A stretch of 64,000 nucleotides of DNA, taken from positions 64,027,256 to 64,091,255 of the forward strand of contig CM017561.1 of NCBI GenBank assembly GCA_007844125.1, in the 5' to 3' direction. Shown piece by piece: positions 54,201 through 64,000 of this stretch. A program made the translations under genes and the position numbers. The notes under the pieces are model-generated. The model did no database searches and had not been told where the DNA came from. It saw only the letters and a list, made by a program, of their open reading frames with translations. Numbering within the stretch: the first letter of the stretch is position 1; every line of letters starts with the position of its first letter. The DNA is from Sinonovacula constricta (lineage: Eukaryota > Mollusca > Bivalvia > Cardiida > Solecurtidae).

Positions 54201-55260
54201 ACTTGAACATAACAAAAGTATAATGAGACAAACCTTTATTTACATCTTAGAATAAAATGTCGTAAATGTTGTTGATATCTGTAAAATCTGTTAAATAATT
54301 GTTTAAAACGTTATCGTTTTAAAATAAAAATAATTAAAGTAAAATATTTGTACCCTGTCGTACTGAATAATTACTATAACGGAAGTATGTCAGGACAGTT
54401 TTAGGCAGTAATGTTAACACAACAAAAATGACATCAACATATCTTGTTGAACATAGATATTCTAAATATCTACCATTTTAAACAATATGTATGCCATATC
54501 CATAATCGAAGGCTTTCCTTTAATCAACAAATGCTACATTTAAAGTTAACATGAGACCTATTTTGGTTATTTTTAAAAGCCAGACAGCATAGTACATTAA
54601 GGGCATAGCTGTCTTACCCGAATCTACACTTTTTGCTGCTTATTAATATTGTTGACCTTGCATATGTTTTAAGGAAATATATAGAAGTTATTGTGCTATG
54701 GAAAATGTTGCTTGATTATAACGCTAATTGTTTATTTTGGCATTTTTTTTAAATCGTTTTTCTTTCTTTCTTTCAGATGGATACCTCGAATCCTTAACGT
54801 CTGCATTGTCATGTCCTTCCTGAATCCTTCTGTCGTCTTCTTCGTGCACAAGGCACAGGTCTGCTACGAGCGGAAACAAACGTTTGCCAGTCGTTACCTG
54901 TTGATTGCAGTAACAATCACGCTCATTACCATTCTTGTGTTTGTGGCGCTCGGAATATACTTTGTGATTTGTTACCAATCTATTTCCGGTTCCAAGAGAA
55001 CGCTAAACCAATCAGAATCGGTTATTGGAGCATCAACCACTTTGGCTTTAACCTCGGTTGATTTTACAGCAAATAACAGTCGCATTGCAACAGCTATAAT
55101 AAAACAAGCAGAGAAAGTTACAGATGGAGATGGTTCATTGTTAAACACAGTAGTAGCGAGTGAAGGAACTGTACAGTTATTATTCCGTAACAGTACGTTG
55201 GCAATTTTTAATAATACGAAAACAGGGAAAATAGACATTATTTTTAACTTTTTTCGGTGA
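52181..55260 (+). CDS. Small two-exon membrane protein, CD225/dispanin-like topology
   Basis: Exon 52,181-52,242 (acceptor TTTTGCAG, donor AAAC|GTAAGT) joins exon 54,777-55,260 (acceptor CTTTCAG) in matching phase (AC+A = Thr). From ATG 52,232 the protein is about 164 residues: MSQTWIPRILNVCIVMSFLN, then PSVVFFVHKAQVCYERKQTF and a strong hydrophobic segment (YLLIAVTITLITILVFVALG). The C-terminal tail has four N-x-S/T sites (NQS, NNS, NST, NNT) and no further membrane helix. A hydrophobic hairpin with a short polar KAQVCYERKQ link, ahead of a long helix, resembles the CD225 (IFITM/dispanin) layout, but the match is weak. The frame is also open upstream of this Met to the exon start (LRSKHILKLDQRSRNIV), so translation may begin in an earlier exon. 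Confidence 0.6.
53058..53217. repeat. 30-bp tandem repeat, about 5.3 units
   Basis: Unit CACACAGTTTATATGTGACA then AGTACATATG, almost perfect. The 30-bp period keeps frames open on both strands. Confidence 0.96.
54172..54200. repeat. (AAC)n microsatellite
   Basis: About nine AAC/ACA triplets. Confidence 0.95.
54777..55260 (+). CDS. Membrane-protein gene, main exon and stop
   Basis: A long pyrimidine tract (TTTTTCTTTCTTTCTTTCAG) precedes WIPRILNVC. The frame ends IDIIFNFFR and TGA at 55,258-55,260. The open frame nominally extends upstream to 54,691, but that part crosses the pyrimidine tract and is intron. Confidence 0.65.
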
Positions 55261-58200
55261 TTTCCAATCAATCGTGTCTAATGTCGATCCCACTTTACAA
55301 AGAAATCTGTGTTTGCTAATTTATAACAGAACTGAATAATTATATTGTTATTCGTTTGAAAAAGGAAATATTCATTAGCACTGCATAAAACTATCAGCGC
55401 AGTGATTCACTGTGACGTTTATAATTCTCATGAATTGGTGATTGCCACTATATAATGACACGTGATCATGTTCGCTGTGAATTTTGTTATATTTTAATTT
55501 ATTATGAATCACTTCATTAACACTTGTGTTGCTAATCCTGCTTATGGACCATTACCATGTGTCGCGGGGTTTGATTTATCATTTAGTCAAAGTATTTATA
55601 TAAGAGCTAAAAGTATTTACTTCAACGAGATGGGAACAGTTTTATTCTGTTACAAACTGACGTTAATACCTTTAAGAAATCTTCGATTAATTCCTTCCTC
55701 GAGAGAATGAAATCATTTTTTTTCTGCAAAACCCGTTGAGAATAGGGTTTATGATTATTTTATCCTTCTGTCTTTCATTTACCAATTAACATTCCACACT
55801 TTGTTAGAATAACTGAATAACTGTTTCTGCATTTCAATAATGAAAACAAAACAAAACAACAACAAAAGTAAATGACATTAACGGTCCGATATAGGTTTGT
55901 TTTCGCATGGACCAATGTTACACATTGAAGAGATAATTTGTGAATTTTCCGAGGCTTTCCAATTGTTTTATATGCTTACTTCTGGCAAAGAACTTTTCCT
56001 CCATATTTTTATTGTAACCATAATTAAAACAAGCTCATGTAATGGGTGGATCTAGGATTTTACTTTAGATTGGATGGAGCATGCTTTGACGACTTCATTA
56101 TTTGACTGTTGCATTTTTCCAACTTGTGCAATTTATTTGTCATGGATAAAAGTACATGAAGTTTGAAGTTACTTCGCCACCCCACCCTCAAGAAACCTGA
56201 AATGACAAATTGTAACCTCTGCAACCAGCGGGTACTGGGCATTGGTCTCAGTAAAACCTTTAGATTTCTGGACTGCCGGATATTTTATTAAGTTTAAATA
56301 TTTGGTATTGATGTTATTCTGGGAATTCCCTTAATCCACCATTTTATGTTCAGATGAAAGACTTGGTGTAACATACAAGAGATACAATATCTGAGATCCA
56401 ATGTTAAAACCACGAATACGAGTAAACATGAAATGCATGTATTTTGTAACATATTTTATTTTTGATTGTATAAAATACATATTTTGATTCAATGTGACAC
56501 AAAACCTTATAGGTCTATTACTGAGTATTTCATACATTTTATAACTGCAGGCCTCAAAGGTCTTCACTAAGTAGAAGTTATAAGTTTTAATGTCCATTAA
56601 TGGTGAATCAAGGCAGTGTATATAGCGTGCATATAGTTTTGAAAAGTCTTATTTTCCCCTAAAATACTTATGTAATGATCATTGGCGCAACTGAAAATAA
56701 AAGCAACAAGTTTTACAAAATACGTTTAATTAAACAACTAAGTTACAAATTGTGACAATATACATGTATATAACACTCATATCCAGATAAAGTCAAGACG
56801 GGTACAAGTCCTTGTCAAAATGGTCAACTTACCTGATGAAAGTCCAACTTCCATTTTAAATCCCCAAATATAATGTCCCGAAGATGGCGATATTATCACC
56901 ATTAGTTGTAACCATAAGGTATTTTCCACACTGTTATCATTTTAAAACACTTATATTCGCTGCTGGTCATGTAAGTACTAAATGTCTCAAAAGGTATAAC
57001 GTAAACATGAAAAACAATCCCATTTATTGGCCTAATACCTAAGAATTTTCAACAATGTACCAGTTGTATCACCTATTAAAACATTCCAGAATTTACTAGG
57101 AGTTTCTACAAATCAATATCGAGTGAAGGATAGGATTCTGTCAATAATTGACATAAGAGTGACGCAAGCAGTGTCCCAAAATGCACGATGGGAGAATCTT
57201 ATGTAACACTTACAACAGAAAATGTTTATCAAATCATCATCAAAAACTTATTCATTCTCAGAAAATTAATTGCTAAAACCCGTTTGATACCATATATTTA
57301 TCAATAATAACAACTACTTCTTCAATTCTTTGCTTATTGTGTTCTTTCTCCAAACATTCTTTTAGTTTTCTTATGTTCATACTCTTTAAAAATCCAGTTT
57401 AAGGCAACTGCTATTTATGTTGTATTTTTCAACTGTCAAACTCAAATAAGACAAACATTAGTGTTAGGGACATGTAAATCTTCTCCGAAACGGGCGGCAA
57501 CACTTTAAATTCTTCGCAAGTTGGATATATAATTTCAATATTTACAAGATTTTTAATATTTTAGGGTTGGGGGCGGGGCATGCATTTCATTGATTTGTGG
57601 TGAAAACGGCTATCCCAAACAGCTTAAATGATATTTAAAAGAGAAAGAAAACAATATCGGAAACAAACGGATATTGAATATAAATTTAAACATAAAGGAA
57701 ATAGATAACAAAAACAAAGAGCATCGAGAATAAGTGGATACACAGTTCTCTTAAATGCTTAAATTAAATGTTTATTTAGATTTCGGATTAAAAAATTCAT
57801 TTTACACTTCAGGTAAATTTTGTAAAACTTATAAATCACGTATTTTTCAAGAATCGACCTGAAGTTTTCATTTCAATACAACTGTAAACCCTCTATCTTT
57901 GCGATTTGCTTATGTAAAGTTTCACAGTGCTAAGCATACTTTATTGTCTTGTGTCTTATCACTTATCTGAGTTGATTTTATATAATTAAACAATTATAGT
58001 TACTCTCAGCAAATAATGCTTTCCGATCTTGTTATAAGAACACTGTTTTTATCCATATGTACTAGATTCTTCTCCTACTGCATTTCATGCATTCTCTCAA
58101 ACTGTTTATAGATGTATTTTAGTAGAAAAGGAGTTTGTTTAATAAGAGACCTGCTTTTCTATTTCAAACTTTTACATGTTCTTTATTTTATAAATGAAAA

Positions 58201-59930
58201 ACAGTTTTAAAAACATATACGACCGTATCAGAATAGAAAAATACTTTTGTGCATCTGGTTTAATAAGGTTAAAAACAACATGTACACATTGTAGATATAA
58301 TCTGAAGAGCAAATAAGTCCGGTTGAAAAGTTTTAAAGCGGTCATACTGATTTTCTGGCATTAATCAAAATAACTGAACATCAAAGTGAACTGATTTTAA
58401 AAAAATAAATAATACTTGTTTTCAGCGTACTTTTGACTCTTTATGAAGAATAGTATAGTTTAGTCTGGATCGAGAGAAGAGTTACCAAAGCTTTTTAGCA
58501 AGTATTGGTTTTAATCCAACTGAATATGTTTTTCCCCAGGCAGAATGTAGAAAATTAACACATCAATATATACTGTGAATTTGGATTGAAATAATTTGTA
58601 AAAAAAGTATCTTTTTGCCTTTTATGTTGAAACTTGATTACCATTTTTGTGAATTTACATATTTTATTTATTTTTTGTATTTTTTGTGTGTTTTATAAAT
58701 AGGTCATTAATCACTATGTCACAAGTGACTTGAGACCCTTAATGACCCTTTTCTCAAAGTGTTTTAAATAATCGATATGGGTTACCTCAATCCATGAAAT
58801 TCAATTGTGTTGCCTACACAAGCAAACAACAATGTAATTAAAGAAAGAAAATTGGAATTAATTCAATAAACATTTTATAGAAAATGAAATGTTCTTGTAT
58901 ATTTTCTTACAGAAACGCATAGTTGCATAATTACATAATTGATGTAATATATGAAATTTTCATCTTAATATAAAAAAACATTATCAGCAAAGCCATTCTT
59001 CTAGAATTTGATTCTGGAGCACCTCTTTTGCTTAGGTATATTATTATATGTGACTAACCCAGTTCCAAAATCTGCCTTTAGCATGGCAGTTAGGTACAGT
59101 AGAGGCAACACCTAATTCACATCAAGTAAACACAGTCTCCATGCTACTAATTGTTTGGTGAATCACCATACACAACATTTCAGGATGCTGGTAGTGCCCA
59201 CATGTTCACTGGCACAGTGCCATCTGTTGTCATCAACCATGTCAGAGGATGGATGGTGGGAATAGCCATGTGACTTCAAACCATGTGTACATGTGTTAGC
59301 CTTGTAGAGAGTTTTTATAGTTGTTTTTTTTAAAAATAAAAGTTCTTTCTTGTTGATCCTTACCAAATTTGATTAATTTTCAAGTTTTAACTAAATGAAC
59401 TTCATGCATATTATTATACGATATTATTAATTCTTTTTGAGCAGTTTTCATTAAATAAAAGATGTCTGACTGCTTTGTTTGCTTGTTGCTTTGTTAATTT
59501 TTTTCTTCATGTAATTTTATAGTGGTAGTTCACCATTCAGGCACAATGTTTTGGGAAAACAATAGTTAGGGTCATAGTTAGGTAAATAACTACAAGCACT
59601 GAGGAAATCTACTGGTAATAAGTTTGGGTATTTGCTGAGATTTTGGGTATTTTTTCAAAAAAAGCAAATAGATTGTCATAGGAGTTGCTACTCAGAAACA
59701 ATGGCATATTACTGACAAACTATTAAAGGGGATATTGCCTATATCTAATTACTGTAGCAATATTCTACCACTATTCAGGGAGATTTTTGCATAATTCTGC
59801 ATAAATGTATACTTTAGTCTTAGTAAAGGCCTGTTTATAACATTAACATTAACTCTATTGTTTTACGGTCGTATCGTGATATTTATTAATTGTAATGTCC
59901 ATTATTTTCAAATCTACAAATAAGCATGAT
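55261..59930. other. Intergenic, no gene recognised
   Basis: AT-rich. AATAAA at 56,696-56,701 is the first convincing polyadenylation signal I noticed downstream of the membrane-protein gene. Short open frames (55,504-55,710; 56,060-56,242; 56,331-56,597; 59,163-59,366) lack recognisable content. Confidence 0.5.
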
Positions 59931-59935
59931 GGGGT

Positions 59936-61450
59936 TTGCAGCTAAAAATAGATATTAATGTCACGGTTGATTACCCACATAATATATACGAAAAATGTTT
60001 CGATAAAATAATCAGGGCATTTCTCTGGCATAAACCAGCGCAAGCAAATGTTAGTTCCAAAATGATAGCCGATGTAAAATCTATGTATACTACCGTAAAG
60101 TCATGTGTTCATTTTAAATCGCACCAGTCGCAATTCATAGACTCTGTAATTGAGCGTGTAAACAAGAGGACCCGAGCTCTAGCCTGATGTTTTTATTTTT
60201 TGTCAATGATATATTAAACTATATTAATACAGGCATAGACGGATTATACCAGGCAGATAACAATAAGGTATTTATGCTCTTATTCTGTAATGATTCAGTT
60301 ATTTTTGCCGAAACCCCTGATGCCCTACAATCTATATAAAATGAAAAGACGATTACTGCAAAAACGGGGATTAAAGATTAATGAACAAAAAAGTAAAGTC
60401 ATGATTTTTGAAGAGGGTAGACCAACAAGACACACATTTAGATTAAACAATGCCGAACTGGAAATTGTAAACTCATTCAAATATCTCGGTATACATCTGT
60501 GGAATAGAACACAAAAACTATAATTAAAACATTCGTTACATTCATTACACAATCTATTTATTGTTTTTAACCAGCTGCAACTTTCAGTGAACGAAAGAAA
60601 TAAATTATTTGATAGTTTAGTAGGTTCAATTATAAATTACGGAGCGGAAGTTTGGGGTTATTATCCTAGCAATGACATTGAACAAGTGCATTGCAAGTTT
60701 GTAAGTAAATACTAGGCGTGAAGAAAAAGAACAACCTCGATGGACTTTACGGAGAGTTCGGGTGATACCCTCTAAAAAACAAGACAATTATCTATGACTA
60801 AATACTGGCTGAAAATTATAACTCGGACAATGGATTACTTAAATTAGTATACCGCCAACTATAATCAAGATAAAGAAAATGGAAACACGTATGACAATAC
60901 AAATTGGGCGAATCAAATCAAAGAAATCCTTTCTAACAGTGGCCTAGGTCAAATATGGCAAAGTCAAAACAGACTGAATGCAAGATTTGTAACGATAAAA
61001 CAAAGAATCATTGACAATTACAAACAGAATTGGCATAGTAATATACATAATTCAAGACGTCTAGCATCTTATTGTTTATTTAAATGCAATTTTGAAAGAG
61101 AAACATACTTAAGCAATGTTACTGCTAATAAATATAGAACGTCACTGACAAAGTTCAGACTATTCTCTCATGACCTGGCCGTTGAAACAGGTAGGCCTAG
61201 ATACGACAATACACTATTAGAAGACAGGAAATTCATACACTGTTCGATAACTTGGTTGAAACGGAATACCATTTTTAACTTGTTTGTACGAAATACAGAG
61301 AATTGAAAAAAGAATATTTGAAACCAGTATTTTTGTCACTGGCCAACTTTGTATAAATTTGCATCTCTCCTTAAAACTGAAAATGCTAATGTCTTATGAA
61401 ATGTTGCAAATTTTGTATACCATGCTTTCCAATTAAGAGATAATAGCAAC
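59936..61450 (+). mobile_element. LINE reverse-transcriptase remnant B, broken
   Basis: Pieces in successive frames: KCFDKIIRAFLWHK (motif A region), VSSKMIADVKSMYTTVKSCV, LMFLFFVNDILNYINTGIDG, MLLFCNDSVIFAETPDALQS (catalytic box FCND in place of F/Y-A-D-D), GLKINEQKSKVMIFEEGRPT, LEIVNSFKYLGIHLWNRTQK, LFDSLVGSIINYGAEVWGYY and SLTKFRLFSHDLAVETGR. This is the RT and C-terminal part of a non-LTR element's ORF2. Multiple stops and frameshifts, the altered catalytic Asp and the missing 5' part make it non-functional. Confidence 0.88.
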
Positions 61451-62744
61451 ACATAATAACTTCGTTATGTTAAACACATTAACAATTCCTACTTCTCTGC
61501 AAATACTAACACCCTTTGTTCGTTATGTAGAGATTATATATTATCATGTATGTTGGCTATATTTATATGTAAAATAATGCCAATACAATTATGTGTTATG
61601 TTATATAATGTGATCTCAAATCTAAGTGTAAGGTGGTTTTTCTTAGTTTAAAACTACATGTAGCTTGGATAGGAAATACAGTTTTGTATAAATGTAATTA
61701 TAAATGGGTTGTTGTGCTTTACATTTCCCAAGGATGTAGGGACACAACAAGCAGCATTTTGTTACATTTTTAGGTAACAATAAGTTATTAGCTTGAATAA
61801 AAAGAAAGAAATCTATCGGATACTACCTTTTAAATGTAAGGTCAGCATCATCCTAATGTAATGCCCCATCTCAGTATTCTCTTCTGATGCTGCATGTGAA
61901 TAAAAACAAGAAATATCTTTTATGATGCCTAATCAGTATTGGTGAAGCTTCAAGATGTATTTATTTGCATATGTGACATTTATAATTGACCTATTTCTAT
62001 GTAGAACAATCATTCTTTGGAACCAAGTACCTTGTTGAACATTGACTGGACACTGCTTCACCTAAAACAATGCAGTCCAGATGCTCAACATTGAGGCTGA
62101 GAATTATTAAGTGGAAGTTAAAATAAATTAGGCGCCTGCAACATTGTGCAGATCCTCACAGTCACCAGGTAACTCATAAGGTGTCCCTCCTAAATTATGG
62201 CATTCACTTAAAGTAAACTAGCTGGACTTAAATGTGACCAAGGTTTTAAACAGAAGTTGAGAATTAAGCTAAAACAGGGTACAAAGACATTGGAAAATAT
62301 GAAGCACTGGCTAAAAAGGTATTGCTTTAGTTATACTGATAAATATGTAGTATTGACCATAAAACAACATTGTATTAGGTAAATATATTTGTTTTTAACA
62401 AAAATAACAATCACACTAGGTATAGTTATGTTCATTGACATATGGTCTTATGGTAATATTGAGAAAATAAACAAGTCATATTTGTAAACATATATCATTT
62501 ATTGTCATTTCAGATTTTTTTACATACATATAATGAAAAATAACAAAGCATAATAAGTATGATGATAATAAAAATGACAATAGTTAAAACATAACATTGT
62601 TATTACCTTAAGCCAAGAAAGGAAACAAATATACAGTATTTATTATTTACCAGATTAGATAACAATTGTGTCAACCTCTTTTGTGGGGTACTCAGTGTTA
62701 TTGCCTGTTGAGGGTTTCAAAAAGAAATTAATAACTGTCACAAG
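61451..62744. other. LINE 3' region, then unassigned AT-rich DNA
   Basis: The LINE tail may extend to about 61,810, where AATAAAAAGAAAGAAA forms an A-rich end. Nothing recognised from there to the array at 62,745. Confidence 0.45.
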
Positions 62745-64000
62745 AAAAATCCCTCATTAGAGGCTTGTGTTGGTAAAGGCTCATTAGAGGCTTGTGTTGG
62801 TAAACCCTCGTTAGACTTGTGTAGGTAAACCCTCATTAGAGGCTTGTGTTGGTTAACCCTCATTAGAGACTTGTGTTGGTAAAGGCTCATTAGAGGCTTG
62901 TGTTGGTAAACCCTCATTAGAGGCTTGTGTTGGTAAAGGCTCATTAGAGGCTTGTGTTGGTAAACCCTCATTAGAGGCTTGTGTTGGTAAACCCTCATAA
63001 TAGGCTTGTGTTGGTAAACCCTCATTAGAGACTTGTGTTGGTAAAGGCTCATTAGAGGCTTGTGTTGGTAAACCCTCATAATAGGCTTGTGTTGGTAAAC
63101 CCTCATTAGAGACTTGTGTTGGTAAAGGCTCATTAGAGGCTTGTGTTGGTAAACCCTCATTAGAGGCTTGTGTTGGTAAACCCTCATTAGAGACTTGTGT
63201 TGGTAAAGGCTCATTAGAGGCTTGTGTTGGTAAACCCTCATTAGAGGCTTGTGTTGGTAAACCCTCATTAAAGACTTGTGTTGGTAAACCCTCATTAGAG
63301 GCTTGTGTTGGTAAACCCTCATTAGAGACTTGTGTTGGTAAACCCTCATTAGAGGCTTGTGTTGGTAAACCCTCATTAGAGGCTTGTGTTGGTAAACCCT
63401 CATTAGAGACTTGTGTTGGTAAACCCTCATTAGAGGCTTGTGTTGGTAAACCCTCATTAGAGACTTGTGTTGGTAAACCCTCATTAGAGACTTGTGTTGG
63501 TAAACCCTCATTAGAGACTTGTTTCGGTAAACCCTCATTAGAGGCTTGTGTTGGTAAACCCTCATTAGAGGCTTGTGTTGGTAAACCCTCATTAGAGACT
63601 TGTGTTGGTAAACCCTCATTAGAGGCTTGTGTTGGTAAACCCTCATTAGAGGCTTGTGTTGGTAAACCCTCATTAGAGACTTGTGTTGGTAAACCCTCAT
63701 TAGAGGCTTGTGTTGGTAAACCCTCATTAGAGACTTGTGTTGGTAAACCCTCCTTAGAGGCTTGTGTTGGTAAACCCTCATTAGAGACTTGTTTCGGTAA
63801 ACCCTCATTAGAGGCTTGTGTTGGTAAACCCTCATTAGAGACTTGTGTTGGTAAAGGCTCATTAGAGGCTTGTGTTGGTAAACCCTCATTAGAGGCTTGT
63901 GTTGGTAAACCCTCATTAGAGACTTGTGTTGGTAAACCCTCATTAGAGACTTGTGTTGGTAAACCCTCATTAGAGACTTGTGTTGGTAAACCCTCCTTAG
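62745..64000. repeat. 27-bp minisatellite, at least 46 units, runs off the window
   Basis: Unit CCCTCATTAGAGGCTTGTG then TTGGTAAA, with GGCTT/GACTT and AAACCC/AAAGGC alternatives. The 27-bp period keeps one minus-strand frame (RVYQHKPLM repeats, ending at 62,738) and one plus-strand frame (PSLEACVGK repeats) free of stops, so openness is not evidence of a gene. Confidence 0.96.

Larger units (their letters stand above)
52245..54776 (+). other. Intron of the membrane-protein gene
   Basis: AT-rich, with a 30-bp tandem array at 53,058-53,217 and an (AAC)n run at 54,172-54,200. No exon seen. Confidence 0.5.

Noticed and set aside
62738..63970. 410-codon minus-strand protein
   Set aside because: Pure translation of a 27-bp minisatellite; no non-repetitive coding sequence, splice sites or start context seen. 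Kept only as a finding.

Overview
The window is intron-rich, AT-rich metazoan DNA. A marine bivalve mollusc is the best guess. The proteins are clearly animal and the introns are long with canonical GT-AG ends. Several dispersed repeats (tRNA-derived SINEs, a non-LTR retrotransposon, MITE-like elements) look like families I know from clams and oysters. The species assignment is inference and was not tested by any search.

Region 1 (717-22,166, + strand) is most of one gene, the host cell factor 1 orthologue (HCFC1/HCF). The 5' end, with the start codon and the first Kelch blades, lies upstream of the window. I reconstructed 21 exons whose splice phases all agree and which end in TAA at 22,164-22,166, giving about 1,545 residues. 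In order they encode: Kelch blades, the N-terminal fibronectin-III/self-association strand, a long Val/Thr/Gln-rich region, a large exon with 20 tandem 14-residue repeats (core [12 protein letters not shown]), an acidic Glu/Gln-rich region, the C-terminal fibronectin-III pair and a basic nuclear-localisation tail. The repeat array sits where vertebrate HCF-1 carries its OGT-cleaved proteolytic repeats, but its sequence is quite different. It is the most interesting object in the window. The introns hold SINE pieces, a TTAA-flanked inverted-repeat element, minisatellites, and decayed copies of one exon's 3' end.

Region 2 (22,167-33,000) is the 3' flank of HCFC1 followed by large tandem arrays: a 22-bp unit (25.48-26.56 kb) and a 37-bp unit (28.53-32.22 kb, about 100 copies in two sequence subfamilies) that ends in a TA microsatellite.

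Region 3 (33-55.3 kb) holds a CpG-richer promoter-like patch at about 33.7-33.85 kb, retrotransposon reverse-transcriptase remnants, an old segmental duplication (about 37.1-40.2 kb versus 43.5-50.6 kb), a MITE-like family, a decayed coiled-coil gene fragment, and a second small gene. That gene has exons 52,181-52,242 and 54,777-55,260 and encodes a membrane protein of about 164 residues with a topology like the CD225/dispanin family. Its 5' exon may lie 18 kb upstream at 33.84 kb.

Region 4 (55.3-64 kb) is mostly unassigned AT-rich DNA, with a longer broken LINE at 59.94-61.45 kb and a 27-bp minisatellite running off the right edge. No rRNA, functional tRNA, CRISPR array or prokaryotic feature was seen.
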